Positions 19,246 through 27,288 of a stretch of DNA of 64,000 nt are shown piece after piece; the first letter of the stretch is position 1, and the number at the start of each line of letters is the position of its first letter. Made by a program: the position numbers and the translations under genes. The notes below the pieces were generated by a model. The model made no database searches, was not told the DNA's origin, and saw only the letters and a program-made list of their open reading frames with translations. Origin of the DNA: Actinomadura spongiicola (GTDB lineage Bacteria; Actinomycetota; Actinomycetes; Streptosporangiales; Streptosporangiaceae); assembly GCF_003432485.1 (NCBI RefSeq), contig NZ_QVNQ01000005.1:186001-250000 (forward strand), written 5' to 3'.

Positions 19246-20037
19246 CTACAGCGGCGGCCAGGGAATCGCCGGCCAGTCTTCCGGGGGGTAGGGGTGGATG
19301 CGGTGTTTGAGCATCAGGTCGACGCGGCGGCGAGTGGCGTCGACCTCGTCGGGGGTGAGCAGTTCCGACAGGCGGGGGCCGAGCGGGCCGTCGCCGAGGG
19401 CGGCGGCGACGCGGTCCAGGGCCTCCAGGGCCTCCGGTGTCAGGGGTTTGCCGCGCCACTGCCACAGGACGGTGCGGAGCTTGTACTCGACGGAGAAGCA
19501 GACGCCGTGGTCGCAGCCGTAGACGCGGCCGTCCCCGGGGGGCAGCAGGTGCCCGATCTTGCGGTCGGCGTTGTTGACGACGGCGTCGAACACCGCCATG
19601 CGGCGGATCTCGTCGTCCTCGGAGCGGGACAGGGCCACCAGGTCGACGTCGGGGTCGGGTTCGACCCACAGTTGCACCATGCCGGGTCCGTAGGGGCCGT
19701 CGCGGTGCACGGTGGGCGGGACGGTGCCCCAGCCCATGGCCTTGGACACCTCGTAGGCGGCGACCTCCCGTTCGGCGAGGGTGCCGTCGGGGAAGTCCCA
19801 CAGCGGCCGTTCGCCCGCGACCGGTTTGTAGACGCAGGCCGCGGTCCGCCCGTCGTGTTCGACGGTGCAGTACAGGGTGGCGTTGGACGCCTGGACGAGG
19901 CGGCCCTCCACGTTGAGGCGTCCGGCGGTCAACAGCCGCTCGGCGGCCGCGATGTCGCGGGGGGAGACCGGGGGTCCGGACGTCCCGTGTCCGGCGGCGT
20001 CGCCCGCGGGCGCCCGGTCCCGGGAGGGCTGCGTCAT
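19246..20037 (-). CDS. SCO1664-family protein (PI3/4-kinase/HipA-like fold)
   Basis: This 263-residue conserved actinobacterial protein is distantly related to kinases of the PI3K/PI4K-HipA type. A nucleotide-binding Lys sits in CVYKPVAGERPLWDFP, and a catalytic-like segment VNNADRKIGHLL is followed by YGCDHGVCFS. The ATG at 20037 is preceded by GGGAG at a normal distance. It forms a leftward trio with a DUF3090 protein and a histidine phosphatase, an association that recurs near mshC in actinomycetes. Substrate and role are not known. Confidence 0.88.
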   Translation of the reverse strand: MTQPSRDRAPAGDAAGHGTSGPPVSPRDIAAAERLLTAGRLNVEGRLVQASNATLYCTVEHDGRTAACVYKPVAGERPLWDFPDGTLAEREVAAYEVSKAMGWGTVPPTVHRDGPYGPGMVQLWVEPDPDVDLVALSRSEDDEIRRMAVFDAVVNNADRKIGHLLPPGDGRVYGCDHGVCFSVEYKLRTVLWQWRGKPLTPEALEALDRVAAALGDGPLGPRLSELLTPDEVDATRRRVDLMLKHRIHPYPPEDWPAIPWPPL

Positions 20038-20118
20038 GGGGTCATTCTCCCGGGAGCGCCGTCCATGATCCAGCACAACGAGCCCATTTCGTCCTCGGCG
20101 GACCCGGCGGCGGTCATC

Positions 20119-20667
20119 TCAGCCGAGGTATCCGTTCTGGCGAGGGCACACGTGGCCCTCGGTGTCGAGGGGCAGGCCGCACAGCGGGCACGGGGGCCGC
20201 CCGGCGGCGACGACCTTCAGGGCCCGTTCGGCGAACGCGCGGGCCTGCGCCGCGCTGATCCGGACCCGAAGCACCGCGATGGCGGGGTCGTCCTCGCCGA
20301 CCTCGGTCTCCTCCTCGGTCTCGGTGACCTCCTGCGCCTCGATGACGACCTGTTCGTCGTCGGGGTCCCAGGCCAGCGCCATCGTGCCGACCCGGAACTC
20401 CTCCTCGACCGGCTGGTCGAGGGGGCCGTCGTCGACGAGTTCGGAGGGGGTGACGGCGGGCACGGGCGCCTCGCCGCCGCTGCGCCGCAGCACCTCGTCC
20501 AGGAGTTCCTCCAGCCGTTCCGCCAGGAGCGTCACCTGGAACTTCTCCAGGCCGACGCTGGTGACGCGGCGGCCGGAGCGCGCCTGCAGGTAGAAGGCGC
20601 GGTCGCCGGGCCGCCCGACGGCCCCGGCGACGAACCGTTCCGGCAGATCGTAGGAGATGACGGGCAT
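20119..20667 (-). CDS. DUF3090-family protein with C-terminal zinc-ribbon-like motif
   Basis: This 182-residue protein belongs to an uncharacterised actinobacterial family (start MPVISYDLPERFVAGAVG). The last 25 residues hold CPLCGLPLDTEGHVCPR, a likely metal site (C-x2-C and H-x-C). The ATG at 20667 follows TAGGG at eight bases and lies ten bases after the phosphatase stop. It is co-transcribed with the SCO1664-like kinase-fold gene. Confidence 0.88.
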   Translation of the reverse strand: MPVISYDLPERFVAGAVGRPGDRAFYLQARSGRRVTSVGLEKFQVTLLAERLEELLDEVLRRSGGEAPVPAVTPSELVDDGPLDQPVEEEFRVGTMALAWDPDDEQVVIEAQEVTETEEETEVGEDDPAIAVLRVRISAAQARAFAERALKVVAAGRPPCPLCGLPLDTEGHVCPRQNGYLG

Positions 20668-20677
20668 GACAAAGACC

Positions 20678-21376
20678 CTACGCGCCGCCGCCGGGCACCG
20701 CGTCACCCGGCCCGAGTCCGTTTCCTCCCGTGTCGTCGCCGGACGGTTCGGGCACGAGACCGGTGACATCGCCGCCGGTGTCGTTGACGCGGACGACGAA
20801 CGGACGTGTCTCCGTGTACCGGATCGCGGTGATCGACGCGGGGTCGACCTGGATCCGTTGGAACTGGTCGAGGTGGACGCCGAGCGCGTCGGCGACGACC
20901 GCCTTGATGATGTCGCCGTGGCTGCACACCGCGTAGACGGCGTCGGGGCCGTGGTCGGCGGCGATCCGGGCGTTCCAGTCCCGGACGGCGGTGACGGCGC
21001 GGTGCTGGGCGGCGGCGAGGGACTCGCCGTCCTCGCCGGGGAACCGGGCGGCGCTCGGGTGGGTCTGCACGACCCGCCACAGGGGTTCCTCGGCGAGTTC
21101 CTTCAGGGGACGGCCCGTCCAGTCGCCGTAGCGGACCTCGCCGAACCGTTCGTCGGTGTCGACCTCGACGGCGTGGCCGGCGGCGATGGCCCCGGCGGTC
21201 TCGGCGCAGCGTTCGAGGGGGCTGGTCACGATCGCGGCGAGCGGCAGCGGCGCGAGGCGGGCGGCGACCGCGGTGACCTGCGCGCGGCCGCGTTCGTCGA
21301 GAGGCACCCCCGGCGTCCACCCCGCGAGGACGGGACCGGTCATCGCGGTCAGGCCATGCCGTACCAGGAGAAGCAT
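20678..21376 (-). CDS. Histidine phosphatase family protein (MSMEG_4193 type)
   Basis: This roughly 232-residue enzyme has the phosphohistidine motif LLLVRHGLT, Arg in SPLERCAET and the second histidine in VCSHGDIIK. That places it in the phosphoglycerate-mutase-like branch of phosphatases. The Gly/Pro/Asp-rich tail is dispensable-looking. The ATG at 21376 gives the usual start, and GTG at 21391 is also in frame. It is first gene of the trio with DUF3090 and SCO1664-like genes. Its natural substrate is unknown. Confidence 0.88.
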   Translation of the reverse strand: MLLLVRHGLTAMTGPVLAGWTPGVPLDERGRAQVTAVAARLAPLPLAAIVTSPLERCAETAGAIAAGHAVEVDTDERFGEVRYGDWTGRPLKELAEEPLWRVVQTHPSAARFPGEDGESLAAAQHRAVTAVRDWNARIAADHGPDAVYAVCSHGDIIKAVVADALGVHLDQFQRIQVDPASITAIRYTETRPFVVRVNDTGGDVTGLVPEPSGDDTGGNGLGPGDAVPGGGA

Positions 21377-21448
21377 CGTCACAGCGGTCACTCTAGGAGA
21401 TGGGCGGTGGCGCCGACGCGGCGGTTCCCGCGGCGCGGATGCGGAACA

Positions 21449-22429
21449 ATGCGGCGTGTGATCGTGGACAAGGCCATCTACGCCGACGGGACCCGCCGCG
21501 ACATCGACGGCGACATCAGCGACGCCTTCGACCTGGCCCGGGAGGACGGCGACTGCTTCGTCTGGATCGGGCTGTTCGAACCCGACGAGGACGAGTTCGA
21601 GCTGGTCAAGGAGGAACTGGACCTGCATCCGCTGGCCGCCGAGGACGCCGTGTCCGCGCATCAGCGGCCCAAGATGGAACGCTACGACGACACGCTGTTC
21701 GTCGTGTTGAAGACGCTCGCCTACATCGACGAGACCTCCGACATCGAGGTCGGGGAGATCATGGTGTTCCTCGGGCCGGACTTCGTCGTCACCGTCCGGC
21801 ACGGCGCCGCGAACCCGCTCGGGCCGGTCCGCCAGCGGCTGGAGGACTCGCCGGAACTGCTCAAGCACGGTGCCACCGCCGTCCTGTACGCCGTGTGCGA
21901 CGAGGTCGTCGACCGGTACGGCATCGTCGCCCACGAGGTCGAGATCGACATCATCCAGCTGGAGAAGGCCGTGTTCGATCCGGCGGCGCGGGACGTCACC
22001 GAGGCCGTCTACTCACTCAAGCGGGAGGTGCTGGAGTTCCGCACCGCCGAGGACCCGCTCATCCCGGTTCTGCAGGAGATCGTCCGGGGCCGGGTCGCCG
22101 AGTGCGCCTCCACCCGCGAGTACTTCCGTGACGTCCTCGACCACCTGCTGCGCGTCGACCAGCAGGTCGACGCGCACAACGAACTGCTGAACAGTGTCCT
22201 GACGGCACATCTGGCGCTGCTCGGCAAGCAGCAGAACGAGGACATGAGAAAGATCTCGGCGTGGGCCGCGATCATCGCGGTGCCGACCGCGGTCGCCGGG
22301 ATCTACGGCATGAACTTCGAGCACATGCCGGAGCTGAAATGGACGTGGTCGTACCCGGTGATGCTCGTGGTGGTCGCGGTGGTCTGCGTGTTGCTGTTCC
22401 GCCGGCTGCGCCGCAGCGGCTGGCTCTGA
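21449..22429 (+). CDS. corA: CorA-family magnesium/cobalt transporter
   Basis: This 326-residue protein has the large N-terminal cytoplasmic alpha/beta funnel domain and a long coiled helix. Two C-terminal transmembrane helices (about 267-287 and 300-318) are joined by the invariant YGMNF loop that forms the selectivity filter. The ATG at 21449 (MRRVIVDKAIYADG) gives the normal family length. It acts as a homopentameric divalent-cation channel in the membrane. It is transcribed divergently from the phosphatase trio. Confidence 0.94.
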   Translation: MRRVIVDKAIYADGTRRDIDGDISDAFDLAREDGDCFVWIGLFEPDEDEFELVKEELDLHPLAAEDAVSAHQRPKMERYDDTLFVVLKTLAYIDETSDIEVGEIMVFLGPDFVVTVRHGAANPLGPVRQRLEDSPELLKHGATAVLYAVCDEVVDRYGIVAHEVEIDIIQLEKAVFDPAARDVTEAVYSLKREVLEFRTAEDPLIPVLQEIVRGRVAECASTREYFRDVLDHLLRVDQQVDAHNELLNSVLTAHLALLGKQQNEDMRKISAWAAIIAVPTAVAGIYGMNFEHMPELKWTWSYPVMLVVVAVVCVLLFRRLRRSGWL

Positions 22430-22506
22430 CGGGCGGATTTCCGGGACGTGGTCGGAGCGGCGGTGGTGCACGTCGACGTCACCGCGGACCGCTACATTGA
22501 CCGCCT

Positions 22507-23460
22507 ATGAAGGAGCGTCACCTCGGGCGGAGCGGGCTGCTGGTGTCCCGCCTGGGTCTCGGCACCATGACCTGGGGGCAGGACACCGACGCGGAGGAGG
22601 CCGCGGAACAGCTCACCACGTTCGTCGACGCCGGGGGGACCCTGGTCGACACCGCCGACGTCTACAACGGCGGGGAGAGCGAACGGATCCTCGGGCGGCT
22701 GCTGCGCGAACGCGTCGACCGGGACCGGCTCGTCGTCGCGACGAAGGCCGCCATCAGGCCGAACGGCCGCTACGACGGTTCGCGGCGGCATCTGCTCCGC
22801 GCCCTGGACGCCTCCCTCGACCGCATGGACCTCGACCACGTCGACCTGTGGCAGCTGCACGTGTACGACCCGGCGACGCCGCTGGAGGAGACGCTGTCGG
22901 CGCTGGACGAGGCCGTCGCGTCCGGCCGGACCCGGTACGTCGGCGTGTCCAACTACGCGGGCTGGCAGATCTCCAAGGCCGCCGCGTGGCAACGCGCCTG
23001 GCCGGGCCGCTCCCCCGTCGTGTCGGCGCAGCTGGAGTACTCGCTGCTGCGCCGCGACATCGAGCGGGAGGTGGTGCCCGCGACCGTGGACGCCGGGGCC
23101 GGGCTGCTGGCGTGGTCGCCGCTCGGCCGGGGCGTGCTGACCGGCAAGTACCGCACCGGGATCCCCGCCGGGTCCCGGGCCGCCGCCGCGCACTACTCCG
23201 AGTTCGTCCAGCCGTACCTGGACGAGGAGTGCGCCCGCATCGTCGAGTCGGTGGTGACGGCCGCCGAGGGCCTCGGCCGGTCCCCGGTGGCGGTGGCGCT
23301 CGCCTGGGTCCGTGACCGTCCCGGGGTCGCCGCGCCGGTCGTCGGCGCCCGGACGGCCGCGCAACTCGGCGTGATATTGGAGAGCGAGGACCTGACGCTG
23401 CCGAACGAGATCCGCGCGGCGCTGGACGATGTCTCCGACACCTCGACGGGAAGCCCGTGA
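22507..23460 (+). CDS. Aldo/keto reductase
   Basis: This 317-residue NADPH-dependent oxidoreductase has a (beta/alpha)8 barrel with the catalytic tetrad visible: Asp and Tyr in DTADVYNGGESE, Lys in VVATKAA and His in WQLHVYD. The C-terminal cofactor-binding segment (PVVGARTAAQLGVIL) is present. There is no ribosome site. A TACATT box ends eight bases before the ATG, suggesting a leaderless transcript. The stop overlaps the next start as GTGA. Confidence 0.92.
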   Translation: MKERHLGRSGLLVSRLGLGTMTWGQDTDAEEAAEQLTTFVDAGGTLVDTADVYNGGESERILGRLLRERVDRDRLVVATKAAIRPNGRYDGSRRHLLRALDASLDRMDLDHVDLWQLHVYDPATPLEETLSALDEAVASGRTRYVGVSNYAGWQISKAAAWQRAWPGRSPVVSAQLEYSLLRRDIEREVVPATVDAGAGLLAWSPLGRGVLTGKYRTGIPAGSRAAAAHYSEFVQPYLDEECARIVESVVTAAEGLGRSPVAVALAWVRDRPGVAAPVVGARTAAQLGVILESEDLTLPNEIRAALDDVSDTSTGSP

Positions 23461-25352
23461 ACCCAGACGACCGCGACACTTCGCCCGCCGAACGCGCGGC
23501 GCGCGCCGCGGAGGCGATGCACGCGGCGGAGGAGGCCGCACGGGCCGTACGGCCCACCCAGGCCCCCGCGCAACCCCAGGCACAGCCCCCGGCCGCGCCA
23601 CCCGACCCGCGGGAGGGGCCACCTGAGGGACCACATGAGGGGCTGCGCGCGCTCACCGACCTGTTCGCCGAGACGGGCGTCCCGGCGCCGCTCGCGGCCC
23701 GGACCGCCGCGCGGCTCGGCCCCGGCGCCGCCGGGCGGCTCCGCGACGACCCGTGGCGGCTGCTGCGCGTCCCCGGCGTCGGGCCCCGACAGGCCGACCA
23801 CTTCGCCCGCGCGGTCCTCGGCCCGGACGCGCGGCCGGACGACCCCCGGCGCGGCCGGGCGCTCGTCCTGCACCTGCTGACCGAGGCGGCGCGCGCCGGT
23901 CACACGGTCACGCCCGCCGCCGACGTCGTGTCCGCGCTGGAACGCGTCCAGGTCGCCGACCCGAGGCGGGCGGTGGAGGCCGCGCTCGACGAGGCGGAGG
24001 TGCTCGCGCTCACCGAGGAACCCGAGTTCGACGAGGAGGCGTTCGAGGAGGACGCCGAGCCGCCCGAACCGGAGGAGACGCTGGGCCCGGCGCGGTGGGC
24101 GCTCGCCGAGGAGGCCGCGGCGGAGGGCTTCCGGCGGCTGACGCTCACGGCCGAGCCGCTGCTGGACGACGCGACCGTCAAGGGCCTGCGCGACGGGCTG
24201 CCCGAGGACCGCTCCCTCGCGCTCACCGCCGCGCTCCGCACCGGCGTCAGCGTCCTGCGCGGCACGCCCCGCGACCTCGCGCGCACCGCCCTCGACGTCG
24301 CGGCGGCCGCCGCGGGCGCGGGCGTGCGCGCCGCCGTGGCCGCGCCCACCGACCGCGCCGCCACCGTCCTGGCAGCGGCGGACGGCGCCGCGGTGACGAG
24401 CCTCCACCGGCTGTTGGAGCCCCACGACGACCCGTCCGGGGCGCCGGGCGCCGTCGTGTACGGCCGTGGCGAGCAGCGCCCCCTCGACCTCGACCTGGTC
24501 ATCGTGACGGACGCGTCCGCGCTGGACGTCGAACTGTGCGCGGTGCTGGTGGAGGCGTGCCCCGACGGCGCGCACCTGGTGCTGTGCGCCGAGCCGGACG
24601 CCCCGCCGCCCGCCGGCCCCGGACGCCCGTTGGACGACCTGGAGGCCTCGGAGACGGTACCGGTCGTGACCTTGGACGCCGCGCCGCAATCCGACCCCAT
24701 CGGCACGCTGACCGAGGCGGTGCGCGGCGGTGACCTCGTCGCCGTGGACGCCCCGGGACGCGAGGTCGTCATCGTGCCCGCCGACGGCCACGAAGAGGCG
24801 GTGCACCGCACGGTCCAGCTCGTCACCGACTCGATCCCCCGCGCGCTCGGAATCCCGATCGACGACGTCCAGGTCGTCACACCCACCACGGGCGGCGACG
24901 CGGGCGCCACCGCCCTGAACACCGCGATCAAGGCGCGCCTGAACCCGGGCCCCGGCAGGTTCGGCGGCCTGGACCCCGGCGACCGCGTGGTCGTCGCCGC
25001 GCCACTCCCCCACGCCGCTGTCGGGGAGACAGGAACGGTCACCGGCGGCGGCGCCCACGGCCTGGACGTCGAGTTCCCCACCGGCCCCACCGTCATCTCC
25101 CCGGCGGACGCATCCCGCCTACGGCACGGCTGGGCCATAACGATCGACCAGGCCCGCGGAACGCCCCGCCCCGCCATCGTCGCCGTCATGACCCCGGACG
25201 GCCTGTCCCGCCCCCTGGTCACGACCGCCTTCGGCCTCGCACACCGTCACCTGTCGGTCGTCCAAGGAGCAGGCCCGAACCTGGCCAAGGCCGTCCGCGA
25301 CACCCCCGCCCCACCCCGCCGCACCCGCCTAGCAAGACTCATGACCCAGTAA
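23457..25352 (+). CDS. RecD2-like helix-hairpin-helix protein with decayed helicase motifs
   Basis: This 631-residue protein has a Pro/Ala-rich N terminus (1-60). HhH repeats around 95-115 (LLRVPGVGPRQADHFA) and a winged-helix-like segment come next, then a RecD/UvrD-like core. The layout matches RecD2 helicases, but Walker A is replaced by VLRGTPRDLART with no Lys, and Walker B by LDLVIVTDASALD with no DE pair. Motif VI is HGWAITIDQARGTPRPAIV, where family members have an Arg-accepting Q-G-S/T context. The DVQVVTPTTGG...ALNTAIKARLNP segment is conserved. So it is a DNA-repair helicase fold probably unable to hydrolyse ATP. It is co-translated with the aldo/keto reductase (GTGA). Confidence 0.82.
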   Translation: MNPDDRDTSPAERAARAAEAMHAAEEAARAVRPTQAPAQPQAQPPAAPPDPREGPPEGPHEGLRALTDLFAETGVPAPLAARTAARLGPGAAGRLRDDPWRLLRVPGVGPRQADHFARAVLGPDARPDDPRRGRALVLHLLTEAARAGHTVTPAADVVSALERVQVADPRRAVEAALDEAEVLALTEEPEFDEEAFEEDAEPPEPEETLGPARWALAEEAAAEGFRRLTLTAEPLLDDATVKGLRDGLPEDRSLALTAALRTGVSVLRGTPRDLARTALDVAAAAAGAGVRAAVAAPTDRAATVLAAADGAAVTSLHRLLEPHDDPSGAPGAVVYGRGEQRPLDLDLVIVTDASALDVELCAVLVEACPDGAHLVLCAEPDAPPPAGPGRPLDDLEASETVPVVTLDAAPQSDPIGTLTEAVRGGDLVAVDAPGREVVIVPADGHEEAVHRTVQLVTDSIPRALGIPIDDVQVVTPTTGGDAGATALNTAIKARLNPGPGRFGGLDPGDRVVVAAPLPHAAVGETGTVTGGGAHGLDVEFPTGPTVISPADASRLRHGWAITIDQARGTPRPAIVAVMTPDGLSRPLVTTAFGLAHRHLSVVQGAGPNLAKAVRDTPAPPRRTRLARLMTQ

Positions 25353-25417
25353 CCGCCCCCGGTCGGCGCGCCCCGCCCCGCTCCATCACCACAACCCGCG
25401 ACGATCCCAGGGTCGGT

Positions 25418-25621
25418 GATCGCGTCCGAACGCAGACTGCGAGCCTGCGAGGATCTGACGGCACGGCGAACCGGGCGAGCCGGAGCAACGGGATGACCGC
25501 ACCACCGGCGACCTCGCGAACCTACCTCAGCCCGTCACCGCAACCCCGCGACAACCTGGGCCACTGCGATCGCGTCCGAAGGCAGGTTCAAGCGAAGCGA
25601 GAACCTGATCGCGCAGCGAGC
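25418..25621. repeat. Intergenic repeat, second family (two diverged units)
   Basis: Two related units, each beginning GATCGCGTCCGAA, lie at about 25418-25500 and 25564-25621. The second (58 bases) is an exact inverted copy of 57024-57081. The whole 25353-25627 gap between the RecD2-like gene and fabI holds no gene. Short internal palindromes such as AGCGAAGCGAGAA suggest a foldable element. Confidence 0.85.
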
Positions 25622-25627
25622 ATCTAG

Positions 25628-26413
25628 TCAACTCCCAGCTCCTACCGAGTGGAGGCCGCCGTCTACGTGGACGATCTCGCCCGTCGTCGCGGGGAACCAG
25701 TCGGAGAGCAGGGCCACGCAGGCGCGGGCGGTGGGTTCGCTGTCCTTGAGGTCCCAGCCGAGGGGCGCGTTCTGCGACCACAGGTCCGTGATGCTCTCGA
25801 AGCCGGGGATGCTCTTGGCCGCCATCGTGGCGAGCGGGCCGGCGGCGACGAGGTTGACGCGGATGCCCTGGGGGCCGAGGTACTTGGCGAGGTAGCGGGC
25901 GCACGACTCCAGGCCGGCCTTCGCCACGCCCATCCAGTCGTACACCGGCCACGCCTTGGTGGCGTCGAAGTCGAGGCCGACGACGGAGCCGCCGTCCTTC
26001 ATCAGCGGCAGGCACGCCATCGTCAGCGACTTCAGCGAGTACGTCGAGGCGTGCACGGCGGTCGCGACGTCCTCCCACGGCGTCTCCAGGAACGTGCCGC
26101 CGAGGGCGGTCTGCGGCGCGAACGCGATGGCGTGGACGACGCCGTCCAGGTTGTCGAAGCCGTGGTCGCGGAGGTTCCCGGCGAGGGCGTCGAGCTGCTC
26201 GGTGTTCGTCACGTCCAGCTCGATCACCGGGGGCGGTGAGTCGGGGCCGGACGGGAGCCGCTTGGCGGTGCGCTCGGTGAGCGTCGGGCGCGGGTAGGCG
26301 GTCAACGCCACCTCGGCGCCCTGCTCCTGCGCGACCCGCGCGATGTGGAAGCCGATCGAGGCGTCGGTCAGGACGCCGGTGACCAGGATCCGCTTGCCTT
26401 CGAGAATGCCCAT
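25628..26413 (-). CDS. fabI: Enoyl-[acyl-carrier-protein] reductase (InhA type)
   Basis: This 261-residue NADH-dependent reductase carries out the last step of the fatty-acid elongation cycle. The SDR-like nucleotide loop is LVTGVLTDASIGFHIA, and the catalytic Tyr/Lys are in YDWMGVAKAGLESCARYLA, as in InhA. The C-terminal substrate loop is present. It lies five bases downstream of fabG, the same fabG-inhA order as in mycobacteria, so the two form a fatty-acid synthesis operon. Confidence 0.96.
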   Translation of the reverse strand: MGILEGKRILVTGVLTDASIGFHIARVAQEQGAEVALTAYPRPTLTERTAKRLPSGPDSPPPVIELDVTNTEQLDALAGNLRDHGFDNLDGVVHAIAFAPQTALGGTFLETPWEDVATAVHASTYSLKSLTMACLPLMKDGGSVVGLDFDATKAWPVYDWMGVAKAGLESCARYLAKYLGPQGIRVNLVAAGPLATMAAKSIPGFESITDLWSQNAPLGWDLKDSEPTARACVALLSDWFPATTGEIVHVDGGLHSVGAGS

Positions 26414-26418
26414 GATCG

Positions 26419-27123
26419 TCAGTGCCCCATTCCCAGTCCGCCGTCGACCGGGAGCACGGCCCCGGTGATGTAGGAGGCGTCGTCGCTCGCCAGGAACCGC
26501 ACGGCCTTGGCGATCTCTTCCGGTCGCGCGATCCGGCCGAGGGGGACCGATGCGGTGATGGCCTTCTGCTGGTCCTCCGACAGCACCGCGGTCATGTCGG
26601 TGTCGACGAACCCGGGGGCGACGACGTTGACGGTGACGTTGCGGGAGCCGAGTTCGCGGGCCAGCGAGCGGGCGAAGCCGACCATGCCCGCCTTGGACGC
26701 GGCGTAGTTAGTCTGCCCGGCCGAGCCCGACAGCCCGACCACGGAGGAGACCAGGACGATCCGTCCCGAGCGTTTGCGCATCATGCCCTTGGTCGCGCGT
26801 TTCGCGACGCGGAACGCGCCGGTCAGGTTCGTGTCGAGGACGGAGGTGAACGCGTCCTCCGCCATGATCGCCAGGAGGGTGTCCTTGGTGATCCCGGCGT
26901 TGGCGACGAGCACCTCGACGGGCCCCTGTTCCGCCTCGACCTTCCCGAACGCGGCGTCGACGTCCTCGGTGCTCGTCACGTCGCACCGCACGCCGAACAG
27001 CCCCTCGGGGGGCTCACCGGACCGGTAGGTCACCGCGACCGCGTCGCCCGCGGCGGCGAGCTCGCGGGCGATGGCGAGGCCGATGCCCCGGTTACCCCCG
27101 GTCACGAGGACAGATCGACTCAT
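26419..27123 (-). CDS. fabG: 3-oxoacyl-[acyl-carrier-protein] reductase
   Basis: This 234-residue SDR enzyme reduces beta-ketoacyl-ACP with NADPH. It has the dinucleotide loop VTGGNRGIGLAIA, catalytic Ser in VLVSSVVGLSG, Tyr/Lys in NYAASKAGMVG and the C-terminal TGAVLPVDGGLGMGH. The ATG at 27123 has GAGAGGG five bases upstream. It is the first gene of the fabG-fabI pair (mycobacterial MabA-InhA arrangement) and divergent from tldD. Confidence 0.96.
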   Translation of the reverse strand: MSRSVLVTGGNRGIGLAIARELAAAGDAVAVTYRSGEPPEGLFGVRCDVTSTEDVDAAFGKVEAEQGPVEVLVANAGITKDTLLAIMAEDAFTSVLDTNLTGAFRVAKRATKGMMRKRSGRIVLVSSVVGLSGSAGQTNYAASKAGMVGFARSLARELGSRNVTVNVVAPGFVDTDMTAVLSEDQQKAITASVPLGRIARPEEIAKAVRFLASDDASYITGAVLPVDGGLGMGH

Positions 27124-27288
27124 CAGGACCCTCTCGTTCGGCTGCGCGTCGGTGCGCACGACCTTAGCGGGCCGGGACGGGCCCGCGGATGTGCCGATCC
27201 GACAAGTTCCGCCGACCGTGTTTGTCGGGTCCCTCGCGCGGCCAAGAGGCGCGGGGACGGGAGAGGCGGGAAGGGTAGGTTGCGGAAG

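Noticed and set aside
20657..21448. Extended N terminus for CorA
   Set aside because: The extension runs antisense through the phosphatase gene. The normal CorA start is at 21449.
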